Shown: in pieces, positions 1-8,325 of the stretch
Numbering within the stretch: the stretch's first letter is position 1
Layout: each line of letters begins with the position of its first letter
From: Bacillota bacterium
GTDB taxonomy: Bacteria > Bacillota > Clostridia > Lachnospirales > Lachnospiraceae
NCBI GenBank assembly: GCA_023419655.1
Contig: JAEZXP010000092.1
Coordinates: 1-18,278, forward strand
DNA length: 18,278 nt
Direction of reading: 5' to 3'
The notes under the pieces: generated by a model
Databases searched by the model: none
What the model saw: the letters and a program-made list of their open reading frames with translations, nothing else
What the model was told of the DNA's origin: nothing
Position numbers and translations under genes: made by a program

Positions 1-1
1 G

Positions 2-1555
2 GATACCATATCCATTCTCAGGGGCTTGAAGGAACGATATGAGGTGTTCCACGGTGTAAAGATAAGCGACGGTGCTTTGGTCAGTGCAGCTACTTTGTCG
101 AACCGGTATATATCGGACCGTTTTCTTCCGGACAAGGCGATTGACCTGGTGGATGAAGCCTGTGCCCTCATTAAGACCGAGCTTGATTCGATGCCGACAC
201 AACTGGATGATATGCAGCGAAGAATTATGCAGATGGAGATAGAGGAGGCTGCCCTGAGAAAGGAAAATGACAGGTTCAGCAAGGAGAGGCTGGAGGAGCT
301 TTTAAAGGAGCTGGCGCAGCTGAAAGAAGAATTTGCCCTGACGAAGGCAAGATGGGATAACGAGAAGCTGTCTGTAGAAAGGGTTCAAAAGCTTCGTGAG
401 GAATTAGAAGAGGTTAACAGACAAATCGAGCTTGCCGAGCGCAGCTATGACCTGAATAAGGCTGCCGAGCTAAAATACGGAACGCTCCCCGGCGTGCAAA
501 AACAGCTTCAGGCCGAAGAGGATAACCTTAAATCAGAAGAAAACCAGCTGGTACATGAGAATGTAAGTGAAGAGGAAATAGCGAGAATTATATCCAGATG
601 GACAGGAATTCCGGTCACAAGGCTTACGGAGAGTGAGAGAAACAAGGCCCTTTATCTTAAGGATGAGCTTCACAAGCGGGTTATCGGACAGGAGGAGGCC
701 GTATCAAAGGTATCGGATGCGATTCTTCGCTCCAAGGCAGGAATAAAGGACCCTAAGAAACCGATAGGCTCTTTTCTGTTTTTAGGTCCTACAGGTGTGG
801 GTAAGACCGAGCTTGCGAAGGCACTGGCTGAAAGTCTGTTTGACAATGAACAGAATATGATACGAATTGATATGAGTGAGTATATGGAGAAGCATTCTGT
901 TGCAAGACTTATCGGTGCGCCTCCTGGATATGTGGGCTATGAGGAGGGAGGCCAGCTTACGGAGGCGGTTCGAAGAAGGCCGTATGCGGTTATCCTTTTT
1001 GACGAGATTGAGAAGGCGCATCAGGATGTATTTAATATATTGCTGCAGGTGCTGGATGACGGACGAATAACCGATTCCCAGGGCCGGACGGTAGACTTTA
1101 AGAATACGATTATTATTCTTACCTCCAACATAGGTTCAAGGTATCTGCTGGAAGGTGTTAACGATAGCGGAGAAATTAATCAGGAGTGTGAGACCCTGGT
1201 TATGCAGGAGCTTCAAGGGGCGTTTCGTCCTGAATTCTTAAACCGTCTTGATGAAATTATTCTGTTCAGACCGCTGACAAAGGAGAATATAAGCACTATC
1301 ATTAACCTCATGATAACAGACGTGAATAACAGGCTTAAGGAAAAGGATATTACAATTATGGTATCCGATGCGGCGAAGGATTATATCGTACAGCGGGCAT
1401 ATGACCCGGCATATGGAGCAAGGCCTTTAAAGCGCTACCTTCAAAAGAATGTGGAAACCCTCAGTGCACGGCTGATATTAAGTGACCAGACAGCTCCGGG
1501 GGATACAATACTTATTGATGAAGGCGGCCAGGGACTTGCTGCAAGAGTAATATAA
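2..1555 (+). CDS. clpB: ATP-dependent chaperone ClpB (3' part only, 517 residues)
   Basis: C-terminal part of the Hsp100/ClpB disaggregase, the cytosolic AAA+ hexamer that threads aggregated proteins through its pore with DnaK help. The open frame runs back to base 2 and reads DTISILRGLKERYEV, an internal ClpB sequence, so the gene starts upstream of the window. In fragment numbering, the end of the first ATPase module is followed by a Glu/Lys/Leu-rich coiled-coil middle domain (about 60-190). That domain distinguishes ClpB from ClpA and most ClpC proteins. The second ATPase module has Walker A GPTGVGKT (262-269), Walker B VILFDEIEKAH, sensor 1 TSNIGS, an arginine-finger region RPEFLNRLDE and sensor 2 GARPLKR. 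The C-terminal small domain ends normally. No damage is visible. No terminator is seen before the lipoprotein gene 64 bases downstream, so read-through is possible. CtsR or HrcA control cannot be judged because the promoter lies outside. Confidence 0.96.
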   Translation, partial: DTISILRGLKERYEVFHGVKISDGALVSAATLSNRYISDRFLPDKAIDLVDEACALIKTELDSMPTQLDDMQRRIMQMEIEEAALRKENDRFSKERLEELLKELAQLKEEFALTKARWDNEKLSVERVQKLREELEEVNRQIELAERSYDLNKAAELKYGTLPGVQKQLQAEEDNLKSEENQLVHENVSEEEIARIISRWTGIPVTRLTESERNKALYLKDELHKRVIGQEEAVSKVSDAILRSKAGIKDPKKPIGSFLFLGPTGVGKTELAKALAESLFDNEQNMIRIDMSEYMEKHSVARLIGAPPGYVGYEEGGQLTEAVRRRPYAVILFDEIEKAHQDVFNILLQVLDDGRITDSQGRTVDFKNTIIILTSNIGSRYLLEGVNDSGEINQECETLVMQELQGAFRPEFLNRLDEIILFRPLTKENISTIINLMITDVNNRLKEKDITIMVSDAAKDYIVQRAYDPAYGARPLKRYLQKNVETLSARLILSDQTAPGDTILIDEGGQGLAARVI

Positions 1556-1619
1556 TAAGAATGAATTTGCCTGACTGTTCATAAGATTTAATAAATGAAA
1601 GACCTATATGGAGGTTATA

Positions 1620-2036
1620 ATGCAGAGGCTCAAAACCATAGTAGCGCTTCTTTTAATAATTTTTACGGCAGTCGGATTAGCAGGATGTAAAAAGAACGAA
1701 TCAGAAGTAAAGAAGTTAAAGGACCTGGATTTTACAGTAGTGGAGGATGCTGATTTACCCGGAGAATTGAAGGAGATTATCGATGAAAAGAAAGAAAACC
1801 CCTTCAGGCTCCATTATTCTAATAAGGATTTTCTGTATATTGTAGTCGGATATGGGAAGCAGAACAGCGGCGGCTATAGTATAGCCGTCGAGGAGCTGTT
1901 TTTGACGGACAATGCTATCTATATCGATACGAACCTGATTGGCCCTTCTCAGGATGACTTGGTGACCCATGGCGTAACCTATCCTTATATTGTCGTAAAG
2001 CTGGAATATCTGGATAAAAAGATTGTGTTTGAATAA
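1620..2036 (+). CDS. PrcB-type C-terminal domain lipoprotein
   Basis: Predicted exported lipoprotein of 138 residues. I chose the ATG at 1620 because GGAGG (1610-1614) lies 5 bases upstream. The in-frame ATG at 1608 would put that site inside the gene. The N-terminus has a short basic stretch, a hydrophobic core and a lipobox LAGC, giving lipidation at Cys23. The distal half contains GGYSIAVEELFLTDN and then a VTHGVTYPYIVVKL segment. This resembles the PrcB C-terminal domain (PF14343), named from the Treponema protease-complex protein PrcB, where it is thought to assist a surface protease. A protease partner here is unknown, since the neighbours are clpB and veg. The family call comes from recognised sequence pattern, not a search. 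Function is undetermined. Confidence 0.72.
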   Translation: MQRLKTIVALLLIIFTAVGLAGCKKNESEVKKLKDLDFTVVEDADLPGELKEIIDEKKENPFRLHYSNKDFLYIVVGYGKQNSGGYSIAVEELFLTDNAIYIDTNLIGPSQDDLVTHGVTYPYIVVKLEYLDKKIVFE

Positions 2037-2280
2037 TCGGAAACTACTATATTTTGTACTAATTATTTAATGAATATCCATATACTGTGCTTCAAAATCG
2101 GGAAAATGACTTAATCAGGTCGTGCTATTGCCATATGCTTTATGCAAATTCCTATAAATCGGTAGGCATATATTACTATGCATATAAGATTATTCCATAA
2201 AAATTAACAAAAATGAAGGTTTTTGCTGTGCATATTTTTCAATAAAATAGACGTGTCTTGTTGAATTGTCAGAAAATTGG
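2037..2280. other. AT-rich noncoding interval
   Basis: Strongly AT-rich stretch between the lipoprotein gene and the veg promoter. I see no credible coding frame, no tRNA-like fold and no GC-rich terminator followed by a T run. A weak inverted repeat (ATATGC at 2133-2138 with GCATAT at 2166-2171) is present but unremarkable in this composition. Confidence 0.5.
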
Positions 2281-2310
2281 TTGACAAATATTAGAATTTA
2301 GTGTTATAAT
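2281..2310 (+). promoter_or_regulatory. SigmaA-type promoter for veg
   Basis: Consensus -35 TTGACA (2281-2286) and consensus -10 TATAAT (2305-2310) are separated by 18 bases. This is the best housekeeping promoter in the window. It would start RNA near 2317, giving a leader of about 95 bases before the chosen veg start. Strong constitutive transcription is also a known trait of veg in Bacillus subtilis. Confidence 0.82.
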
Positions 2311-2411
2311 ACATAGGATGCATAAAATATGTAATAAATCAATGTTTAATATGTCCATAGATGGCACAGAACTCGGCAATGGAGATAGAAGCATTAGTAA
2401 GGAGTAATATT

Positions 2412-2660
2412 ATGAAGCAGATGGATGTAAATAAGGTACGAAATGCTGTACAAAGCCATACGGGGAAGAAAGTAAAAGTCAGGATTAACAGGGGCAGACA
2501 CAGGATTGACGAAACGATAGGCATTATATCTGAGACATATCCAAGCATATTTTTAGTAACTACTCAGGAAGGCGATAACATGCCGGAGCGGACCATGTCA
2601 TATAGCTATACGGATATTTTAACAAAGGACGTTCAGCTTATTTTGTGCAGACAAAGCTAA
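2412..2660 (+). CDS. veg: Veg family protein (DUF1021)
   Basis: Small basic protein of 82 residues resembling Bacillus subtilis Veg (about 86 residues), which is reported to stimulate biofilm matrix gene expression; its biochemistry is poorly understood. The sequence shows the family hallmarks: TGKKVKVRINRGRHR, then ISETYPSIFLV, then SYSYTDILTKDVQL. I chose the ATG at 2412 because AAGGAG (2399-2404) lies 7 bases before it and the resulting length fits the family. Earlier in-frame ATGs at 2361 and 2379 lack a ribosome site. The gene stands alone between its own promoter and terminator. In many Firmicutes veg lies near ksgA, ispE or spore genes. Here spore gene sipL is next, while ispE is about 4 kb away on the other strand. 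Confidence 0.9.
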   Translation: MKQMDVNKVRNAVQSHTGKKVKVRINRGRHRIDETIGIISETYPSIFLVTTQEGDNMPERTMSYSYTDILTKDVQLILCRQS

Positions 2661-2670
2661 TTACAATAAA

Positions 2671-2710
2671 CCGAAGCCGTAAGAAATCTTATGGTTTCGG
2701 TCTTTTTTTA
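2671..2710 (+). terminator. Intrinsic terminator after veg
   Basis: A 13-bp stem, CCGAAGCCGTAAG (2671-2683) with CTTATGGTTTCGG (2688-2700), has a 4-base loop and two G-U pairs. A T-rich tract (2701-2709) follows. It cleanly separates veg from sipL. Confidence 0.93.
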
Positions 2711-2720
2711 TGTTCCTAAA

Positions 2721-2749
2721 TCATAAATCCCTTTTTGTATGAATATGAT
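2721..2749 (+). promoter_or_regulatory. Possible SigmaE-type promoter for sipL
   Basis: TCATAAA (2721-2727) and AATATGAT (2742-2749), 14 bases apart, partly match the mother-cell SigmaE consensus (GHATADD and CATACAHT): six of seven and roughly five of eight positions. Location is right, about 45 bases before the start codon. SigmaE control is expected because sipL is expressed in the mother cell in Clostridioides difficile. The -10 match is weak in AT-rich DNA, so this is only a candidate. Confidence 0.33.
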
Positions 2750-2796
2750 ATGTCAGAGGCATGTAATCCTATGTCCAAATTCAAGGAGGGATATTA

Positions 2797-4365
2797 GTGG
2801 AGTTACTAAAAAAGAATATTCATATGAATAAATTAAAGTGTAAGAGTGCCCTGCAGCTTACATTGGACGATGATTTTAATGTTCCTGATATCAAACCGGA
2901 TATAGATCGGATTATAACACAGCAGGGAGATATAAGGATTGATGAAATCAAATCCATGAACGGCAAGCTCTTGATAAAGGGAGAGCTTTACTTTAATGTT
3001 CTGTATTTTAGTCAGGATGATGCAAGACCGATACATAATATTTCCGGGGAAATTCCATTTGACGAGGTAATCAATATGGAGCTTACCTGTGTTGATGATG
3101 AACCGATTGTCAGATGGAATCTGGAGGATTTGTCCACCGGACTGATTAACTCAAGAAAGCTGAGTGTAAGGTCCATTGTAAGTATCAATGTGTCGGTGGA
3201 AGATCTTTATGACGAGGAGACCGGAGTAATGGTTGAGGGGCCGGAGGATGTACAGTACATCAGTAAAAAGATTGAGCTTACGGATATAAGCATCAATAAG
3301 AAAGATACCTTCCGTATAAAGGATGAAATTCTGATTCCAACCAATAAAGGAAATATTGAATCCATTTTATTTAGTGCCGTACGGATGAATAATATGGAGG
3401 TAAGGCTGTTAGAGGATAAATTCTCGATTAAGGGGGAATTATCGGTCTTTGTCCTGTATGCCAGTGATAGTGAGGAAAATCCGATTGAATACTATGAGAC
3501 AGAGATACCGTTTGGGGGAACGATTGATTGCAGTGGCTGCAACGAGGATATGATAGAGGATATTACCTTCCGGATACTTAATAAAAATATTGAGGTCAGG
3601 CCTGATGATGACGGCGAGGAAAGGATTATTGACCTGGAGGTCATCCTGGAGATGAATATAAAGGTTTATGAGATACAGGAACCGGAGATTCTCTGCGACG
3701 TCTATAGTCCCTGCAAGGAAATTATACCGGTAATCCGTGAGGCGGTCTATGAGAATCTGGTAGTAAAGAATAATAGTAAATACAGGGTTGCGGACCGTAT
3801 CCGTGTTCCTGATAATCAACCGAGAATTCTTCAGATTTGCTATTCCGACGGAGATATCAAGATTGATGATATCATTCCTTCCGGCACAGAGCTGCAGGTA
3901 GAGGGAATCATTGATATGAATATCCTTTATATTTCGGAGGATGATTTAATGCCCCTTTCTTCCTTAAAAGGAGCAATCCCATTTACACAGATTGTTGAGG
4001 TAAAGGGAATGAAGCCGGACAGCAGCTTTGATATAAGACCAAATATTGACCAGCTCAGTGTAATGATGCTGGATGGGGATGAGATAGAGGTTAAGGCGGT
4101 TATGAATCTCAATACAATCGTGTTTGACAAGGTTGTAGAGCCGATTATTGCCGATATCGAGATGGCTGACCTGGATATTGAGAAGCTTCAATCCATGCCC
4201 GGAATTATCGGATATGTGGTTAAGAAGAATGACAGCCTGTGGAATATTGCAAAGAAATACTACACCACTGTGGATACAATCATGGCAATCAATGATTTGG
4301 AGGACGATAATATTAAAGAGGGAGATAAGCTGATTATCATGAAGCGGGTGGATGCGGTTATTTAA
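2797..4365 (+). CDS. sipL: SipL-type SPOCS/LysM spore morphogenesis protein
   Basis: Protein of 522 residues matching SipL, the clostridial partner of SpoIVA that helps anchor the coat to the forespore surface in the mother cell. Three copies of a SPOCS (DUF3794, PF12673) core are visible: IKGELYFNVLYFSQDD...EIPF (60-88), IKGELSVFVLYASDSE...EIPF (211-239) and VEGIIDMNILYISEDD...AIPF (367-396). A C-terminal LysM domain (about 472-516) contains VVKKNDSLWNIAKKY and a final LIIMK. In C. difficile SipL the LysM region binds SpoIVA. The start is GTG at 2797, preceded by AAGGAGGG (2783-2790). There is no signal peptide, as expected for a mother-cell cytosolic protein. The N-terminal segment with DIKPDIDRIITQQG is typical of this family. 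The gene appears monocistronic: a terminator lies upstream and a 162-base gap downstream. It is strong evidence for a spore former. Confidence 0.9.
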   Translation: MELLKKNIHMNKLKCKSALQLTLDDDFNVPDIKPDIDRIITQQGDIRIDEIKSMNGKLLIKGELYFNVLYFSQDDARPIHNISGEIPFDEVINMELTCVDDEPIVRWNLEDLSTGLINSRKLSVRSIVSINVSVEDLYDEETGVMVEGPEDVQYISKKIELTDISINKKDTFRIKDEILIPTNKGNIESILFSAVRMNNMEVRLLEDKFSIKGELSVFVLYASDSEENPIEYYETEIPFGGTIDCSGCNEDMIEDITFRILNKNIEVRPDDDGEERIIDLEVILEMNIKVYEIQEPEILCDVYSPCKEIIPVIREAVYENLVVKNNSKYRVADRIRVPDNQPRILQICYSDGDIKIDDIIPSGTELQVEGIIDMNILYISEDDLMPLSSLKGAIPFTQIVEVKGMKPDSSFDIRPNIDQLSVMMLDGDEIEVKAVMNLNTIVFDKVVEPIIADIEMADLDIEKLQSMPGIIGYVVKKNDSLWNIAKKYYTTVDTIMAINDLEDDNIKEGDKLIIMKRVDAVI

Positions 4366-4527
4366 TCCGGCTGCTTAAAGAATATGTTTCTTAAATCACT
4401 ATTAAGTAAATACAGTAATCCTCCGATATACATAACATAGGATATTATGCCTATTAATCAAGGAAGATGGCCTCCAAACACCAAGGAAGGTAAAAGGTCA
4501 CCACTATACGATGAAGGAGGATAGGAA

Positions 4528-5103
4528 ATGAGTATACAGCAGATAACAAATCATAACGATGCGGCCGTTGCACGATACGCTAATCATGACAATAAGAAAG
4601 TAAAGGAAGAGGCGGCCAAGGCAGAAGCGAATGATGCCGTGATATATGAAAAGACCCCTGCCGCAGAAAAAACATACAAGAGAGACCAGGCTACGATTGA
4701 CCGGCTTCTTGCAGAGGCACAGGAAAATGCACAGAAGCTGAGAGATTTGGTACAAAGGATGCTGCAAAAGCAGGGAGAGACTTTTGACAATGCTACCAAC
4801 ATCTATAGCCTGCTTCGGGAAGGCAAGGTAAAGGTAGACCCTGAAACGCAGGCGCAGGCTCAGAAAGATATCTCAAAGGATGGTTACTGGGGTGTGGAAC
4901 AGACCTCAGAAAGATTGGTATCCTTTGCCAAGGCTCTGGCCGGAGGAGACCCCTCTAAGGCGGATATTCTGATAAAGGCCGTAAAGAAGGGCTTCGGAGA
5001 AGCGGAAAAGACATGGGGCGGTAAATTACCGCAGATATGCAAGGACACTCTTGACAGCACAATCAGCAAGCTGGAAAGCTGGAGAGACTCACTGGAAGAT
5101 TAG
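4528..5103 (+). CDS. Uncharacterised helical protein conserved in Clostridia
   Basis: Soluble 191-residue protein without signal peptide or membrane segment, with a good ribosome site (AAGGAGG before the ATG). Residues 1-55 are Ala/Lys/Glu-rich and probably disordered or helical. Residues about 50-90 look like an amphipathic helix (TIDRLLAEAQENAQKLRDLV, then RMLQKQGETF). The central DPETQAQAQKDISKDGYWGVEQTS motif, then FAKALAGGDPSKADIL and KTWGGKLPQICKDTLD, are the conserved-looking core. I have seen similar proteins labelled hypothetical in many Clostridia, but I know of no assigned role. A secreted WXG-like or flagellum-associated role would be speculation. It sits alone, 162 bases after sipL, and ends at a strong terminator. 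Translation features are good, so the gene is real even though its function is unknown. Confidence 0.85.
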   Translation: MSIQQITNHNDAAVARYANHDNKKVKEEAAKAEANDAVIYEKTPAAEKTYKRDQATIDRLLAEAQENAQKLRDLVQRMLQKQGETFDNATNIYSLLREGKVKVDPETQAQAQKDISKDGYWGVEQTSERLVSFAKALAGGDPSKADILIKAVKKGFGEAEKTWGGKLPQICKDTLDSTISKLESWRDSLED

Positions 5104-5152
5104 GAATAGTGCAGCAGAGTTGGATAGGAACATAGATTTAATGTATATTGGT

Positions 5153-5197
5153 AGTGCCTGATGTTATCTTAACGGATAGTATCAGGCACTGTTTTGT
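5153..5197 (+). terminator. Intrinsic terminator, converging with the MFS gene
   Basis: A 16-bp stem (5153-5168 with 5175-5190; outer arm AGTGCCTGAT/ATCAGGCACT) with two G-U pairs and a 6-base loop is followed by GTTTTGTT. It ends the 191-residue gene. It sits just past the stop of the opposing MFS gene and could also slow that transcript, although there is no T run on that side. Confidence 0.85.
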
Positions 5198-5199
5198 TG

Positions 5200-6444
5200 C
5201 TATCTGTTCTTGCGGTTCTTTCTTGCAAGGAATAATCCTGTCATCATGGTAAGAGGAAAGATAACGGCAATCAAAAGTCCGATTCTAATTGCGATTTGCT
5301 CGGTATCAAGCCCTTCATTCGGCCAGACATTCAGAATATTATTATTTTTTGCGAAATAATCGGATATCATTCCTGTTATCCATGGACCTGCGGCACAACC
5401 GATATCTCCGCAGATAGCAAGGATACCGAATAGTAAGGTTCCTCCCCTTGGGAATCTGGCCGAGGAAAGGGAAAAGGTTCCCGGCCACATCAGGGCTACC
5501 GTAATACCGGTAAGACTACAGGAAATCAGAGCCAGTAACGGGTAGGGGCTGAACACCGTAATCAGATAGGTAATAATGCAGAGGATACTGCTGACTATCA
5601 GGGACTTTTTGATGGGTATGCGGCTGCCCCAGATACCATAGATAACTCTTCCGACAGCCATGTATAAGGCAAATAAACCCGGACCCAGAAGGTCACCTAT
5701 CAGCTTGGGAACGCCAAGACCTTTTTCCGCAAAGAAGGAGGACCACTGGGAGATGGTAAGCTCAGAAGCTCCGGCACATATCATCAGCAGCATAAAGAGG
5801 TAGAAGGAGGGGGAGGAAAACAATTCCCTTATTCTCATTCCTTTACCCTCTGCTACAAGCGGAAGGATTGGAACATGGATAAACCGGAACATATTATATA
5901 ACGGGAAGAAGGACCAGAGAAGGGGCAGGATAAACCAATGCTCCCGTCCGATAATCCAGATAACAAAGGTGCTGATAAAGACGACTGCCATCTGACCCCA
6001 GCAATAGAAGGAATGAAGCAGACTCATCGAGCCCTCCTTATTATCATTGGGCAATGCCTCTATGATGGGGCTTACGATAACCTCAAGAAGACCTCCGCCG
6101 AATGCATACACCATTACAGATATAATCAGGCCTGCATAAGGATTGCCCAGCATTAGCGGAAGAGTACCCATTAGTACAAAGCCCACAAAGCACAGGGCAT
6201 GGGCGGCCACCATGCATTTGCGGTAGCCGAAGCGGTCGGCATATCGGGTTGCCCATACGTCTGCGGCAAGCTGGGTTACAAAATTAGCGATAATCAAAAA
6301 GCCCAGCTGCTCGTAGTTTATATTATAAGTAGTATGGAATATATAGAAAAATAAAGGAATAAGATTGTTGATAATTGCCTGTGTAATATAGCCTCGATAA
6401 CAGGCATAGGTTGTGTGCTTATATGTATATGTTTTTGCAGCCAT
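5200..6444 (-). CDS. MFS transporter
   Basis: Major facilitator superfamily permease of 414 residues, with about 12 hydrophobic segments in two halves and a central loop near residues 190-210. The loop between helices 2 and 3 carries the motif-A-like YADRFGYRKCM (68-78), diagnostic for the superfamily. Glycine-rich helices such as VYAFGGGLLEVIVSP, and a Lys/Arg-rich C-terminus (LARKNRKNR), fit a cytoplasmic tail. The substrate cannot be read from the sequence. The general look is of drug or sugar/metabolite carriers. The start is the ATG at 6444, with AAAGG 8 bases upstream. It lies 80 bases after ispE on the same strand with no clear terminator between them, so it may be the last gene of a spoIIR-ispE-MFS transcript. 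The functional link is unclear. Confidence 0.88.
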   Translation of the reverse strand: MAAKTYTYKHTTYACYRGYITQAIINNLIPLFFYIFHTTYNINYEQLGFLIIANFVTQLAADVWATRYADRFGYRKCMVAAHALCFVGFVLMGTLPLMLGNPYAGLIISVMVYAFGGGLLEVIVSPIIEALPNDNKEGSMSLLHSFYCWGQMAVVFISTFVIWIIGREHWFILPLLWSFFPLYNMFRFIHVPILPLVAEGKGMRIRELFSSPSFYLFMLLMICAGASELTISQWSSFFAEKGLGVPKLIGDLLGPGLFALYMAVGRVIYGIWGSRIPIKKSLIVSSILCIITYLITVFSPYPLLALISCSLTGITVALMWPGTFSLSSARFPRGGTLLFGILAICGDIGCAAGPWITGMISDYFAKNNNILNVWPNEGLDTEQIAIRIGLLIAVIFPLTMMTGLFLARKNRKNR

Positions 6445-6524
6445 CGTTCGTGCCTTTCTGTAATATTTGTTATCGTATATTTATGGGTATCCATTAGGCT
6501 TAGGAAGCTTTGTGAAGCCTTTAT

Positions 6525-7406
6525 TTAACAGTATATTGTATCAGGAAAGTAAGGTCTTGCCAGCACGACCTGCCTGCCATAGCCGGAGGATTTAAAGAAT
6601 TTGGCCGCCTTCTCTGCCTTGAGATGAGTATCAAATATACCGAATACCGTAGGCCCGCTTCCGCTCATAAGTGAGGTCAGGGCTTGCTTTTCTTTCATAA
6701 TATCCTTTATTTCCTGGATAATGGGGTGTTCCGTAATCGTAACGGTCTCCAGCAAATTCTTCATAAGCAGGGTAAGCTTGTATAGATTGCCTTCTCTAAG
6801 GGCGTCAAGCATAGCGGGGATATCAGGATGTATCGTCTTTTCATTGAGGCGGAGGCTCTCATATACATGCTTGGTGGATACGCTGATATCAGGCTTAACC
6901 AGAAGGATATGGCAATCCGGCATAGGATTTATGGGTTGAAGGATTTCCCCTATTCCGCCGGCGAGGGCCGTTCCCATAAGAAGGCAATAGGGAACATCCG
7001 CACCAAGCCTTACACCAAGCGCCATAAGCTCCTCCAGGGATAAACCAGTCTGATATAACTGGTTTAAGCCTTTTAATGCAGCGGCGGCATCGGCGCTTCC
7101 TCCCGCCAGACCTGCCGCTACTGGAATTCGTTTGTTTATGGATATACTAAGCCCGCTTCGGACAGGATAGTTCTCTCTGAATAATTCGACAGCCTTATAT
7201 ACCAGATTCCGTTGGTCCGTCGGAAGATAATACAGGTTTGAGCGTATGGTCACGGACTGGAATCTGGTTTTTCTGATGTTGATGGTATCATACAAACTGA
7301 CGGTCTGCATGATCATATTTACATCATGATAACCGTCAGGACGTTTTCTTAATACGTCTAAGCCAAGATTAATCTTGGCATAGGCCTTTACTGTTATGGA
7401 ATTCAT
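6525..7406 (-). CDS. ispE: 4-diphosphocytidyl-2-C-methyl-D-erythritol kinase
   Basis: IspE (293 residues) phosphorylates the 2-hydroxyl of CDP-methylerythritol with ATP in the cytosolic MEP route to isoprenoids. This route supplies undecaprenyl carrier for wall synthesis. It is a GHMP kinase. The N-terminal AYAKINLGL carries the conserved lysine (Lys11), and RPDGYHDV (23-29) is the usual substrate-loop sequence. The ATP-binding glycine/serine motif is PVAAGLAGGSADAAAA (95-110), and LGADVPYCL contains catalytic Asp137. The C-terminal LMSGSGPTVFGIF is the third GHMP motif. I prefer the ATG at 7406, since GGAGG (7422-7418) lies 11 bases ahead. The alternative ATG at 7424 (six residues longer) overlaps that site. 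The gap from the end of spoIIR is about 50 bases, consistent with co-transcription. Length is normal for the family. Confidence 0.95.
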   Translation of the reverse strand: MNSITVKAYAKINLGLDVLRKRPDGYHDVNMIMQTVSLYDTINIRKTRFQSVTIRSNLYYLPTDQRNLVYKAVELFRENYPVRSGLSISINKRIPVAAGLAGGSADAAAALKGLNQLYQTGLSLEELMALGVRLGADVPYCLLMGTALAGGIGEILQPINPMPDCHILLVKPDISVSTKHVYESLRLNEKTIHPDIPAMLDALREGNLYKLTLLMKNLLETVTITEHPIIQEIKDIMKEKQALTSLMSGSGPTVFGIFDTHLKAEKAAKFFKSSGYGRQVVLARPYFPDTIYC

Positions 7407-7457
7407 GATAATACTAACCTCCATATGCTTATTTGTGTATAGTATATCACAGATTCT

Positions 7458-8162
7458 TTAATCGAACAGCTTTTTAATTGCATCAAACAGCTTGAACCGA
7501 ATCTTAACCGGTATTTTATTGTTATTTAGAGCATCAAATTCCTCCTCCGTCAAGAGATATTTTAACTTTTCACCGCTGTCCTCATGAACGATACTATATG
7601 TCTCGTCCACAAAGCACAGGGGAGGAAACATTACGCACCACCAGTTTTTTCCCGAGGCATCTCCGATGCGGACCTGCAAGGCTTCATAGGTTCCCGGCGG
7701 AAAGGTATAGTCTCCGTATACCTTCATGGGAAAATAGCAGTCTGAAAGAGCCGCACGGACAGGATAGGAATAGCCTCTATCTTCAATTACCCCTTTTGCA
7801 ACCTCGTGGATAAGGGGCAGCTTCTCTGTAATAATATTCTGTGCCTCTTCGATGTCTTTCGCATCCTTCAGATAGGGATACAGCGCCTGTACAAGAGCAT
7901 CCTTTACCTGATATTTTAGCTGCTGGTCTTTGTCACTGTCGCTGTTTGCAATTACGTGGAAGCGAATTATATTTTCTGCGATGCCTTCCTGAAGATTTTG
8001 CTGATTTGCGGCATATATCCGGATGGCATGATTAAGTACCCCGGCAGAGATTAATAATATCAATAGCAATAGGATACCCATACGGTTTTTACTGCGGTTT
8101 GAGAGCAGTACTTTATTATGTATACAATTAAAAATATGCTTGCTGTCTGGCTTGTTATCCAT
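7458..8162 (-). CDS. spoIIR: Stage II sporulation protein R
   Basis: SpoIIR (234 residues) is made in the forespore and exported into the intermembrane space. There it activates the SpoIIGA protease to mature pro-SigmaE in the mother cell. A hydrophobic segment (about 28-50, starting MGILLLLILL) after a basic N-terminus is the export or anchor signal. The family core follows: IIRFHVIANSDSDKDQQLKY (65-84), then SDCYFPMKVYGDY, then FPPGTYEALQVRIG and GKNWWCVMFPPLCFVD. All fit PF09551. The ribosome site AGGAGG is only 4 bases from the ATG, tight but usable. A candidate forespore (SigmaF) promoter lies just upstream. The gene is divergent from murI and upstream of ispE; this arrangement would let a housekeeping promoter also feed ispE. 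Confidence 0.94.
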   Translation of the reverse strand: MDNKPDSKHIFNCIHNKVLLSNRSKNRMGILLLLILLISAGVLNHAIRIYAANQQNLQEGIAENIIRFHVIANSDSDKDQQLKYQVKDALVQALYPYLKDAKDIEEAQNIITEKLPLIHEVAKGVIEDRGYSYPVRAALSDCYFPMKVYGDYTFPPGTYEALQVRIGDASGKNWWCVMFPPLCFVDETYSIVHEDSGEKLKYLLTEEEFDALNNNKIPVKIRFKLFDAIKKLFD

Positions 8163-8189
8163 AAATCCTCCTGTTATAGTTGATATCTA

Positions 8190-8218
8190 AGTATCGACCA
8201 AAAATCATAAAGCTATAC
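8190..8218 (-). promoter_or_regulatory. Possible SigmaF-type promoter for spoIIR
   Basis: On the minus strand GTATA (8218-8214) lies 14 bases before GGTCGATACT (8199-8190). The first matches the SigmaF -35 (GYATA). The second has the leading GG but departs from the GGNNANAHTR consensus by about two positions. The start would fall about 20 bases before the spoIIR ATG. The site is plausible because SigmaF drives spoIIR in Bacillus, but the match is partial. Confidence 0.33.
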
Positions 8219-8289
8219 AGATTATAAAATTGTAAAACGACAAGGAACTTATGGCTATGGTATGAATAAATTGAAATAGTGAAAAGCTC

Positions 8290-8318
8290 TTGAACTTGGT
8301 TTAAATTAATAGTAGAAT
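8290..8318 (+). promoter_or_regulatory. Probable SigmaA-type promoter for murI
   Basis: TTGAAC (8290-8295) and TAGAAT (8313-8318) lie 17 bases apart, with an AT-rich spacer. Transcription would start near 8325, at the edge of the palindrome at 8326-8343. Matches are 4-5 of 6 in each box, so the call is moderate. Confidence 0.45.
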
Positions 8319-8325
8319 TAATAAA

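Noticed and set aside
6497..6520. Inverted repeat AGGCTT/AAGCCT between ispE and the MFS gene
   Set aside because: Only six base pairs with a 12-base loop and no T run on the minus strand, so not a convincing terminator.
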